The notes beneath the pieces were generated by a model. That model did not search any database and was not told the DNA's origin. It saw only the letters and a list, made by a program, of their open reading frames with translations. Shown here piece by piece: positions 37,727 through 46,401 of a DNA stretch of 64,000 nucleotides (position 1 is the stretch's first letter; each line of letters opens with the position of its first letter). The position numbers and the translations under genes were made by a program. The stretch is from Sphingopyxis yananensis (lineage in GTDB: Bacteria > Pseudomonadota > Alphaproteobacteria > Sphingomonadales > Sphingomonadaceae): assembly GCF_020687785.1 (NCBI RefSeq), contig NZ_JAJEWI010000008.1, positions 434,001-498,000 of the forward strand. Direction: 5' to 3'.

Positions 37727-40700
37727 CTATACCCCCATGAAGCCCGGCTTGTGCGGCGCCAAAAGTTGATCGTCCAATTTCACCAACTTGGCCGCCGAGC
37801 TGTAAATCAAGGCAGCATGAACCCTGCGCCCTGGGAAAATCACCGCCAAGGCGGCGACATAGGCCGCCATTTGCCGCAGATAAGCTGGCGCGACATCCTG
37901 CGGCGTGGCTGGCACATGGCGGCCCGTTTTATAATCCACCACCAACACGCGGTCCGGCGTGACCAACAATCGGTCGACGATGCCCGCCACCACCAAACCG
38001 TCCACCACCGCAGAAAAGGGCACTTCGGCCAAGCTATTCGGCCCGAAAATGTCGGCATATTCGGGGTCATTCACAATCGCCAACACTTCCTTGGCCATTG
38101 CTTGGCGTTCCGTTTCGCTGGCCGATGGCAGTTGCGCCGCTAACCAGCGCAGCGCGGCGGCGGAACGCTGGTCGGGCGCAGCCTCGGGCAAGCGTTCGAA
38201 CAATTGGTGCAGCAACAAACCGCGCGACACAGCGGCGCTGCGGTCCACGCCCATCGGCGGGCTGGCGACATCATCCGCCCCCAATTGCGACGGAGCCAAG
38301 GGACGCGGGGGCCGCGCTTCTTCGGGGGCGGGACGCACCGCCCAATCGGGCACCACTAACGCCGCAGCGGGCGCGGATTTCGCTTTTCCCTTGCGGCCCC
38401 ATATGCGCGACGATGTGCGATAAACGCTGCGCAGGCCCCAACGCGGCCCTGCATCTTCCCAGCCGCAGTCCAAATCTTCCAACACTTGCTGCGCGGCGGC
38501 GTGCCAGCTGCCCTCCGCGACGCTGCCGTCCGGCTTTTTCGTGGTGCCCGCGATCACCAATATTTCTTCGGCCCGCGTCATCGCCACATAGAATAAGCGC
38601 CAATCTTCTTGGCGCGCCGCATCGACGGCTTGGTCATAGGCCGCCGCAATACGGCCATATCTCTCATCCTTGGCGAGGGGGAAGACCGGCAATTTCTGCC
38701 ATGCTTCCAAATCCATATGGAAAGGACGATAGCCCAGCCCCGCTTCTTCGGTGGCGTCAGCCAAAATCACAATCGGGGCCTGCAACCCCTTGGACCCATG
38801 CACCGTCATCACGCGCACAGCCTCGCTGCGCGCTTCGGTCTGGCGTTTAATATCAATGGCGCTGGCGTCCATCCGGCTGAGGAAGCTGAGCAGCGAGACA
38901 TTGTCCGTCTGTTCAAAATTCAGCGCCTGATTCAGCAATTCGTCAATCGGGTCCCGCGCCTCGCGCCCCAAGCGCGCATATAATTTGCGCCGTCCATCTA
39001 AGGGGCCGGACAACATATGGTCCAAAAAGCGAAAGGGCGTAGTCATGTCCGCCATGCCCAGCAATTGGCGCAATGCCGTCATGGCTTCGGCGGGCACGCC
39101 TGCCTCTGCCTCCGTGGCGCGCAAATAGGGCCAAATGGGCGTGCGGCCCCGCCCGCCTATCCAGCGATAAAGCTGGTCCTGCGTCCAACCAATCAGCGGG
39201 GACACCAGCAGGCTGGCCAAATTCAGATCATCTTCGGGCTGAACGGCAAAGCGCATGGCCGACACCAAATCCTGCACCGCCAAGGGCTGGGTGAGCGCAA
39301 AACGATCCACACCCGCCACATCGACGTCCAACGCCTGAAGCCGCGCGACAATGCGCGCCGCCAAATCGCGACGTTTACGCACCAACACCATGATGTCGCC
39401 GGGCACCACGGGGCGGCCATCCTTGCCGTGCAAAATCCATTGCTGAATTTCATCGGCAATCGCATTGGCCAAGCGCATGGATGCGGGGTCGCTAGCTGGT
39501 GCGCCGCTGTCGGCGCTGGGGCTATCCGCGCTCCATTCGCTGTCGGCGCCATTGCTAGCATCGTCGCCATCATCTGCACCGACGGCAGCCGCGGCGGACG
39601 GCACGCCTGTGCCATCTTCGGCGTCCAGCGCGCTCAGCGCCTTGCCAACCCGCAGCGGTTGCCACAATTCCACTTGGCCCGCTTGGCCCTTGCGGAACGG
39701 GTGGTGCGGCGGCTCCTGCCCCTCCAGCCCCATGGCCGCCGTGCCGCCGCTCGCCAACCAGCGGTCCACCACTTGCAAGATGGCGGGCGTCGAGCGGTAA
39801 TTGCTTTCCAAATTCACCTGATGCAGCGGCTGCCCCGCCCGTTCGCCCAACACGTCAAACAAAGTACGCGCCGTTTCAAAGGCCGCTGGTTCGGTGCCCT
39901 GAAACCCGTAAATGCTCTGCTTGCGGTCGCCCACCGTGAATAGGGTCGGGCTGCGCTCGCCGCCATCCTCGGGGCTCACCGCAAAATATTCCTCAGCCAA
40001 GGAATGGATAATGCCCCATTGGCGCAAATTGGTATCCTGCGCTTCGTCGACCAAAATATGGTCGGTGCGCTGGTCCAGTTTGAACCGCACCCATTCGCCA
40101 AAATTGCTGGTCCGCAGCAAGCTACCCGCCAGACTGATCAGATCATCAAAGTCGGCGAAGCCGCGTTCGCGCTTGGCCAGCGCATAAGCTTCGGCAAAGC
40201 GGCTGCCCAGCATCCACGCGGACGCCAATTCATCGGCCACCCGCATCGCCGCCGCCGTATCGCGAATATTTTGCAGGGCGGCCACAATGCGCTGCGCCGC
40301 GTCAAAGCAGCCGTTCATCTTGCCTTTTTCGCCGCTGAAATCTTTGCGATATTCATTTTTATCGGTCAGAAAACAGCTCAGCACCCCCTCCAGCAAGGCG
40401 GTGCGCGCTTCCGGCGATGCGGACAGCCAATCGACCATTTTATCCGCATATTTCAGGCCCGTTTTGGTGCCCCACGCCGCGCCCAATGTGGCCACCGCCT
40501 GCATATCATCATCCGCCACCAAGCCGCTGGCCATCACGCTTGCCAGATAATCCGCCACATCGCTGGTGGGCAGGTTCAACGACAAACGCAAATGATGGCG
40601 CGTGGGCGGCAAAACAGCAGGCGGCCCGCCAAAGCTGGCGGCGCATAGCGACAAATATTGCAGCGCCGCATCGGGGTTCATCCGCCGTGCCAGCGTCACG

Positions 40701-41245
40701 GCGGCAGCGCGCAGCCTGTCCCCATCATCGCCTTCTTCGGCCAGCAACTTGATCAACACCTGCCGTTTCAACAAAGCGGCTTCGTCATCCTCAATCGGAC
40801 GGAAACCGGGCAACAGCTTGGCTTCCAGCGGGAAACTGGCCAGCAAAGTTTGGCAAAAGCTGTGGATCGTCTGCACCCGCACCGACCCACCGGGGCTGTC
40901 AATCACCATAGCAAACAGCGAACGGGCACGGTCCATCAAGCCATGCTCGGCCCAATCCAGCCCCAAGGCCTGTAGATCCAGCCGCAATTCGGCGTCAGCC
41001 ACGCGCACCCATGTCGCCAAGCGTTCATGAATGCGGTGCGCCATTTCGGCGGCCCCAGCCTTGGTAAAGGTGATGCACAAAATGGCGTCCGGCCGCACGC
41101 CTTGCAGCATCAAACGCAGCACACGGGCGGACAAAACCTGCGTCTTGCCCGTGCCCGCCGACGCCCCCAGCCACACATGATGGGCGGGGTCAGCGGCGGC
41201 GCCTTGCCGTTCGTCCAATGACGCAAGGGGGGACAGGCTGCTCAT
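37727..41245 (-). CDS. addA: Double-strand break repair helicase/nuclease AddA
   Basis: A 1172-residue UvrD/Rep-family helicase with a C-terminal RecB-type nuclease, the A subunit of AddAB that resects double-strand breaks for RecA. Walker A GASAGTGKT is at about 27-35. The DEAQD box is in HILVDEAQDTNLRQW, motif III-like in TVGDRKQSIYGFQG, and a late helicase motif VRVMTVHGSKGLQAPIVILAD. The nuclease centre is VVDYKTGR with Asp/Lys at about 1104 and 1106. The ATG at 41245 overlaps the addB stop by four bases, indicating translational coupling. Confidence 0.96.
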   Translation of the reverse strand: MSSLSPLASLDERQGAAADPAHHVWLGASAGTGKTQVLSARVLRLMLQGVRPDAILCITFTKAGAAEMAHRIHERLATWVRVADAELRLDLQALGLDWAEHGLMDRARSLFAMVIDSPGGSVRVQTIHSFCQTLLASFPLEAKLLPGFRPIEDDEAALLKRQVLIKLLAEEGDDGDRLRAAAVTLARRMNPDAALQYLSLCAASFGGPPAVLPPTRHHLRLSLNLPTSDVADYLASVMASGLVADDDMQAVATLGAAWGTKTGLKYADKMVDWLSASPEARTALLEGVLSCFLTDKNEYRKDFSGEKGKMNGCFDAAQRIVAALQNIRDTAAAMRVADELASAWMLGSRFAEAYALAKRERGFADFDDLISLAGSLLRTSNFGEWVRFKLDQRTDHILVDEAQDTNLRQWGIIHSLAEEYFAVSPEDGGERSPTLFTVGDRKQSIYGFQGTEPAAFETARTLFDVLGERAGQPLHQVNLESNYRSTPAILQVVDRWLASGGTAAMGLEGQEPPHHPFRKGQAGQVELWQPLRVGKALSALDAEDGTGVPSAAAAVGADDGDDASNGADSEWSADSPSADSGAPASDPASMRLANAIADEIQQWILHGKDGRPVVPGDIMVLVRKRRDLAARIVARLQALDVDVAGVDRFALTQPLAVQDLVSAMRFAVQPEDDLNLASLLVSPLIGWTQDQLYRWIGGRGRTPIWPYLRATEAEAGVPAEAMTALRQLLGMADMTTPFRFLDHMLSGPLDGRRKLYARLGREARDPIDELLNQALNFEQTDNVSLLSFLSRMDASAIDIKRQTEARSEAVRVMTVHGSKGLQAPIVILADATEEAGLGYRPFHMDLEAWQKLPVFPLAKDERYGRIAAAYDQAVDAARQEDWRLFYVAMTRAEEILVIAGTTKKPDGSVAEGSWHAAAQQVLEDLDCGWEDAGPRWGLRSVYRTSSRIWGRKGKAKSAPAAALVVPDWAVRPAPEEARPPRPLAPSQLGADDVASPPMGVDRSAAVSRGLLLHQLFERLPEAAPDQRSAAALRWLAAQLPSASETERQAMAKEVLAIVNDPEYADIFGPNSLAEVPFSAVVDGLVVAGIVDRLLVTPDRVLVVDYKTGRHVPATPQDVAPAYLRQMAAYVAALAVIFPGRRVHAALIYSSAAKLVKLDDQLLAPHKPGFMGV

Positions 41246-44229
41246 GGTTTTACATCCTCGCGGCCGAACCATTCATCGCGGCGCATCAATTGGTCATATT
41301 CGCCATATTTGGCATTTGCCCCCGGCTCAAAAGCTTGGCCGCCCAGCAAATAGCGCGCCGCCAAATCGCTGAGCCGGTCCGCCGCAAAATCCACCGCTTG
41401 TTCCGCCGACTTCAATTCCGAACGCGACCCATAAGGCGTCGTGACCTTGCCCGCCCCGCCCAATTTTCGTTGCGGGCTGAGCGACCAATATTCCAGCGCC
41501 GCCACATCATGGGCATCGACGCCCTCCATATGGCCTTCGCGCGCCATCAGGCCCAGTAAGCCCAATTGATTGTCCAGCCCAGCCGCCGCCGCCGCGCCCG
41601 ACGGGGCGGCACCGCTTTTATAATCGACAATGCTAATTCGGCCTTCGGCGTCGCGGTCTACGCGGTCCGCTTTGCCGTGCAGTTCGATGCCGTCGGTTTG
41701 CATCGAACCGCGCAGTTCGACGCCCGCTGCCTTGCGGTCAGCATCCGCCATCACTTGCCCCGCCGCCCAGCGCAGCGCCGGTTCCATGCGCGGTAACCAA
41801 AAACGAGCGGCCAACGGGTCCAGCGCCGGATCGGCGCGAAGCGCGTCCATTTCCTGTTCGAAACCCGCAGCACTGGCCCCGCCCCGCACCCAATTTTCAA
41901 ACAGGCTGTGCAGCCTTGTGCCCCGCCAACGCGGGTCGGGAAGCGCGCTCAATGGGTCCAGCGCCGACAGGCCCAATATTTGGTTGGCATAATATCCAAA
42001 GGGATCGCGCGCCAAACGATCGACAGCGGTCACGCTGATTTTACGCGGGCGAACGTCGGCGGGTGGCGATGGCGCAGGGCGCAGCGCGGGTTGAGCCCGC
42101 CCGTCCGGCACATCCAATTCGGCGGCCAAGCGGGTGATCGCGCTGCCATCCGGCATGGGTTCGGGCAAATCGCCGCCTAGCGCCGCCAAACGCAACCAGA
42201 AACGCGACGCGACCATCGGGTCGCCGCCGCTGCGCTGGGCGCGGGTGATGATGACATGGCGTGCTGCAAAAGCGCCCGCAAAGTCATGCGCCGCGGCGCC
42301 TTGTTGCCGCTCCAACGCGCCCAGCCCCAGCAAGCGCCGCACACCGGGGGCCAGCCATGCATCAGGGCTTTGGCGCGGCGGCCAGCGCCCTTCGTCAAGA
42401 CCGCCCAAAATCATCACATCGGCGCGTTGCAAGCGCGCCTCGAGCAGGCCCCAAATGAACAAGCGCGGGTGCCCACCAAAGGGGGCGCGCACGCTTTCAC
42501 CGGCCATTAACTCCGCCAACATTTGCGGGAAATCATCGCGCCTCACCGTCGCAGGGCCATATTGGCGCGACACGGCCCACCGGTCGAACAAAGCCGACAA
42601 AGCGCGGCCCGCAGGCCCCGTCCATGCATCATCGCCGCTCAGCCATTCCAGCCCCTGTTGCAGGGCGTCCAAAAAGGCGGCAGGCGGCGACGCCGCACCG
42701 CTATGGAATATGGTGAGCAGCGGATACAGCCCGGCCATCACATCATCCCACCATGGCCGCAGTTGCACAGCGGCGGCATGGCCCCGTGCCTTGGGGTCAT
42801 CGGCGCGCTGGGCAATGCGGTCGCTGATGCCATGCCAACCGGGCAACAAACCCGGCCCCCGCAGCAACAAATCCAAGGCGCGGACATGGTCCAGCCAAAT
42901 CAACCGCCCCTCGCCCTTGCGGACCAGCGGATGGCTCAGCATGCCGATGAGGCGCACTGGATCAAATTCTGCGCCCAATTCCGCCAGCAACGCCAATAAA
43001 GCACCGGGCGGGGTCTGGGACAAAGGCTGGCCCGCGCTGTCATCCACCCCAATGCCCCAACGCGCCAAAGCCGACGCCACCCGCCGCGCCAAATTGCGGT
43101 CGGGCGTCACCAAGGCTGCGGTGCGGGCAGGTGTTTCCAGCGCATGGCGCATCAACAGGGCAATGGCCTGCGCTTCTTGATTGTCGTCGGCAAAACTAGC
43201 GGCTTGCACATGCGTCAAGGCTGGGGCCAAATCCCCTTCATTTTGCCAGCGATGGGTGAAGGCCGCTGGCGCGAACATCAGCGACAGGAACGAGCCGCGC
43301 TGTTCGGGTCCATCAAAATCCGACACGCCGTCCCATGTCATCACATCATCACGGGCGATGCCCATGCGTCCCAACAGCAATTTCAAATGATATTGCGGGT
43401 GCGTTTCCAAGGGCCGCATGCCCATATGGTCAGCGGGGACCGGCGCGGGGCCCAGCGCGTCCCATTCCTCGGCCGACATCGTCAAATCCAAGCCCGGAAT
43501 GACCAACATGCCGCCATCCAATTCGGAAATGACGCGCAGCAACCGCGTAATGGCGGGGGCCGCCGTGGTGATACCGGCCGCCACCACAAAGGATGCGGGG
43601 GATTGCGCCGCCCAATTTTCGGCTACACGGTTCAGCAATTGGTTGCGGCGGTCGGCGCGGTCCATCAACCCCGTTTTCGCCAGTTCGGCGGGCCATTTTT
43701 CGACCAACAAACGCAGCCTAGCCCAAGACAATTGCCAGTGATTGGCCAGATCGCCCAATTGCGATTCAATATCGGCCAAATGGGCGTGCGGAATTTCTTC
43801 ATAATGCAATTGGTCCAGCACCCGTGCCAGCCCCTCCGCCAACACAAAGGCCGCCGCGCCTTCAATCCGTTCTTCGCCTTGCGGATTATGGCTTTCGATC
43901 AATTGCGCCAGCATCAACCGGCGTTGCAGGGCATCAATGGCAGGCGGCAACACTACGCCTGCATCCAGCCCATCCAGTGCCAAGCCGACATTTTCGTCCA
44001 GATCAGCGTCGCCGACCACCGCCAAGCGCGGCATCAACAGCCCCGCCCCGCCAGCGCGCACAAAGGCTGCCTGCACCGCCATGCGCGCTCGGTTGCTGGG
44101 CAGCAGAATGACGCCGCGCGCCAAGCCCAGATCATCCCCCGCAAAGCGTGTGATCAGCCCATCGGCCAAGGCATCCGCAAAAGCGCGGTGAACGGGAATC
44201 GTGAAAACACAAGGGCGCGCGCCAGCCAT
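41242..44229 (-). CDS. addB: Double-strand break repair protein AddB
   Basis: A 995-residue alphaproteobacterial AddB, partner of AddA. A helicase-like region without a canonical Walker A motif occupies the first two thirds (starts VFTIPVHRAFADALADGL). The RecB-type nuclease motif is near the C-terminus in ISIVDYKSGAAPSG (Asp/Lys about 869 and 871). This is the same nuclease signature as AddA, so the complex should cut both strands. It begins eight bases after murU and overlaps addA by four bases. I did not see the clustered cysteines of iron-sulfur AddB forms. Confidence 0.95.
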   Translation of the reverse strand: MAGARPCVFTIPVHRAFADALADGLITRFAGDDLGLARGVILLPSNRARMAVQAAFVRAGGAGLLMPRLAVVGDADLDENVGLALDGLDAGVVLPPAIDALQRRLMLAQLIESHNPQGEERIEGAAAFVLAEGLARVLDQLHYEEIPHAHLADIESQLGDLANHWQLSWARLRLLVEKWPAELAKTGLMDRADRRNQLLNRVAENWAAQSPASFVVAAGITTAAPAITRLLRVISELDGGMLVIPGLDLTMSAEEWDALGPAPVPADHMGMRPLETHPQYHLKLLLGRMGIARDDVMTWDGVSDFDGPEQRGSFLSLMFAPAAFTHRWQNEGDLAPALTHVQAASFADDNQEAQAIALLMRHALETPARTAALVTPDRNLARRVASALARWGIGVDDSAGQPLSQTPPGALLALLAELGAEFDPVRLIGMLSHPLVRKGEGRLIWLDHVRALDLLLRGPGLLPGWHGISDRIAQRADDPKARGHAAAVQLRPWWDDVMAGLYPLLTIFHSGAASPPAAFLDALQQGLEWLSGDDAWTGPAGRALSALFDRWAVSRQYGPATVRRDDFPQMLAELMAGESVRAPFGGHPRLFIWGLLEARLQRADVMILGGLDEGRWPPRQSPDAWLAPGVRRLLGLGALERQQGAAAHDFAGAFAARHVIITRAQRSGGDPMVASRFWLRLAALGGDLPEPMPDGSAITRLAAELDVPDGRAQPALRPAPSPPADVRPRKISVTAVDRLARDPFGYYANQILGLSALDPLSALPDPRWRGTRLHSLFENWVRGGASAAGFEQEMDALRADPALDPLAARFWLPRMEPALRWAAGQVMADADRKAAGVELRGSMQTDGIELHGKADRVDRDAEGRISIVDYKSGAAPSGAAAAAGLDNQLGLLGLMAREGHMEGVDAHDVAALEYWSLSPQRKLGGAGKVTTPYGSRSELKSAEQAVDFAADRLSDLAARYLLGGQAFEPGANAKYGEYDQLMRRDEWFGREDVKP

Positions 44230-44237
44230 GTCGGCGC

Positions 44238-44963
44238 TTATCCGCGCGCCAGCATGGCTTCGGTCGGCGCAATGGCGGCGGGGGTGCCGACATCAAACCA
44301 TTGCCCCATATGCGACACGCCAAATAACCGTCCTGCCGCTATGGCACGGTCCCAGAAAATATTGGTCGAAAAGGGCCCTTCGGGCGGGTCCACCAATAAA
44401 CGCGGGGATATCAACTGGATGCCGGTATAAACAAAGGGCGCGACATGCCCGCCTTTGCGGCGCGACAATTGCCCGCCCGCATCCATATGAAAATCGCCCT
44501 GCCCCTTATTCCCTGTGGCGCCGGATTGACGGATGAGCAGCAACAAAGCGTCCATTCGGTCACCGTCCCAGTGGCGAGCCAAATGACGAATGCTGTCTTC
44601 CGGCCCATCGGTCCAAATATTATCACTGTTGGCGACCAATATCGGATCACCGCTCAGCATCGGCAAAGCCTTGACCAAGCCCGCCCCTGTTTCCAGCAAT
44701 TGGCTGCGTTCATCGGAAATGGCGATGTTCATCGGGCCTTTGCGGGCCGCCAAATGCGCTTCCAATGCGTCCGCCAGATAATGGACATTGACCACGGCCT
44801 TGCGGATGCCCGCCGCCTCGATACGGTCCAAACTATGGTCGATTAACGCCTTGCCCGCCACGCGGATCAGCGGCTTGGGACGGGTCGCGGTTAGGGGGCG
44901 CATACGCTTGCCCAGGCCCGCCGCCATCACCATCGCGGATTCAATCTGCACCCCGTCCGCCAT
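44238..44963 (-). CDS. murU: N-acetylmuramate-1-phosphate uridylyltransferase-type nucleotidyltransferase
   Basis: A 241-residue NTP-transferase. The nucleotide-binding signature MVMAAGLGKRMRPLTATRPKPLI is at about 10-32, with the metal/sugar Asp region VANSDNIWTDG at about 110. Alone it could be a mannose-1-phosphate guanylyltransferase. Position directly after an AmgK-like kinase, with overlapping stop/start (TGATG), strongly supports MurU, which makes UDP-MurNAc from MurNAc-1-phosphate and lets recycled sugar bypass de novo synthesis. The ATG at 44963 is preferred over one six codons upstream because of the coupling. Confidence 0.88.
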   Translation of the reverse strand: MADGVQIESAMVMAAGLGKRMRPLTATRPKPLIRVAGKALIDHSLDRIEAAGIRKAVVNVHYLADALEAHLAARKGPMNIAISDERSQLLETGAGLVKALPMLSGDPILVANSDNIWTDGPEDSIRHLARHWDGDRMDALLLLIRQSGATGNKGQGDFHMDAGGQLSRRKGGHVAPFVYTGIQLISPRLLVDPPEGPFSTNIFWDRAIAAGRLFGVSHMGQWFDVGTPAAIAPTEAMLARG

Positions 44964-45952
44964 CAGATTGCGTCCTGCCAAGCGGCGGCGCGTTTTTCGG
45001 GCGGTATATTGTCATCAAACCACGCACGAACGGGGGCCAAGGCGGGATGCGCCAAATCGCGTTCGACCAAGCCCCACATGCGCGGCTGAAACCGACGATA
45101 GCCTTGCTTGCCATCCCGTTTCCACAAACGCACAAACACACCCAAAATGCGGGTATTGCGCTGCGCCGCCAAGGCCCAATAGCTGGCCTCGAAGGACCGC
45201 GCATCCACCCCGCTCGCAGCGATATAGCGGTCGATCATCTGCCGTTCGATAGCGGGCGTCACATCGCGCCGTGCATCTTCCAGCACCGACGCCAGATCAT
45301 AGGCCGGATGCCCCAACAGCGCGTCTTGGAAATCCAGCAAGCCATAATGGTGAAGGCCGCTTTGCCCATCGATCAGCATGATATTTTCAGCGTGAAAATC
45401 GCGCAGCACGGTGACACGCGGCAAGCCGTCTTCGGCGACCGGCGTCAACACTTGCTGCCATGCGGCACGAAAAGCGTCGCGGTCGACCGTCAAATCCAAG
45501 GCGGGGCAATACCAGTCGGTCAGCAACATGACCTCGTCCAACCATTGCTCCAGCCTGTGCACGGGCAAATCCGCCATGGCGGGGCGTTGATGCAAATGGG
45601 CCAGCAAGTCGGTCAGCGCGCCATAATGGTCCGCCTCTGTTTGCGGGGCCGCATCCAAGGCTTCGCGCAGGCGGTCGTCACCGAAATCCTCGATCAACAA
45701 CAGGCCCTGATCCAAATCCCGCGCCAAAATGGCGGGGGCGCAAAGACCTTGTGCGCGCAGATATTCGGCCATAGCAATGAAGGGACGCGGGTCCTCGTGG
45801 GGCGGCGGGGCGTCCATCAACACCGCGCGCCGCACGCCGTCCACCACACGGAAATAGCGCCGAAAACTGGCGTCCCCTGCCAAAGGCAATATCTGTGCAT
45901 CCGCCCAGCCATGCGCCGCCAAAAAGGCCGGTGCATATGTCGGTGCTGTCAT
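44963..45952 (-). CDS. amgK: AmgK-like anomeric MurNAc/GlcNAc kinase (APH fold)
   Basis: A 329-residue APH-fold sugar kinase. The catalytic loop is VLRDFHAENIMLIDG (about 190) and the metal-binding Asp is in YGLLDFQDALLGHPAYDLASVLEDARRDV (about 210-240). AmgK phosphorylates the anomeric hydroxyl of MurNAc or GlcNAc in peptidoglycan recycling, feeding MurU, whose gene follows with one-base overlap. The start is the ATG at 45952, sharing its first base with the tsaE stop (TGATG); longer upstream readings run into tsaE. Assignment leans on the conserved tsaE-amgK-murU order. Confidence 0.88.
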   Translation of the reverse strand: MTAPTYAPAFLAAHGWADAQILPLAGDASFRRYFRVVDGVRRAVLMDAPPPHEDPRPFIAMAEYLRAQGLCAPAILARDLDQGLLLIEDFGDDRLREALDAAPQTEADHYGALTDLLAHLHQRPAMADLPVHRLEQWLDEVMLLTDWYCPALDLTVDRDAFRAAWQQVLTPVAEDGLPRVTVLRDFHAENIMLIDGQSGLHHYGLLDFQDALLGHPAYDLASVLEDARRDVTPAIERQMIDRYIAASGVDARSFEASYWALAAQRNTRILGVFVRLWKRDGKQGYRRFQPRMWGLVERDLAHPALAPVRAWFDDNIPPEKRAAAWQDAI

Positions 45953-46401
45953 CAAAGCGGCCATCTTTTTTCCCAATGCATCGGCACATCCGCCGTCAAA
46001 ATACGCTGATCCCCCTCGCCGCTTATGTGCAAGCCAAGGGCCCCCGGCCACCCCTGATCGCCCAGCCTTTCCGGCCATTCGATCAGCAAGGCACCATCAT
46101 ATAAATAATCATCCAGCCCCAGTTCGACCAATTCACGCGCATCCTCGATCCGATACAGGTCGACATGGCCGATCGGCATATCTACCTCTGGCGGCGCATA
46201 GGGTTGGATGATCGCAAAGGTGGGGCTGGGGGCCTCGCCAGCAAGGCCGCGCGCTTGCAGGATGCCGCGCGCAAGGGTGGTTTTTCCGGCCCCCAAATCG
46301 CCCGACAGCAAAATCACATCCCCCGCGCCCAGCACCGCGCCCAGCGCAGCCCCAATGCGGGCCGCGTCCGCAAGACCATAATGCACCACAAATTGCGTCA
46401 T
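45952..46401 (-). CDS. tsaE: tRNA threonylcarbamoyladenosine biosynthesis ATPase TsaE
   Basis: A 149-residue P-loop ATPase, partner of TsaB-TsaD in making the t6A modification at position 37 of ANN-decoding tRNAs. Walker A LSGDLGAGKTTLARGIL is at about 33-49 and the conserved HVDLYRIEDARELVELGLDDYL at about 80-101. The start overlaps the divL stop by four bases (ATGA) and the stop overlaps the amgK start, so its translation is coupled on both sides. The other t6A genes are not in the window. Confidence 0.95.
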   Translation of the reverse strand: MTQFVVHYGLADAARIGAALGAVLGAGDVILLSGDLGAGKTTLARGILQARGLAGEAPSPTFAIIQPYAPPEVDMPIGHVDLYRIEDARELVELGLDDYLYDGALLIEWPERLGDQGWPGALGLHISGEGDQRILTADVPMHWEKRWPL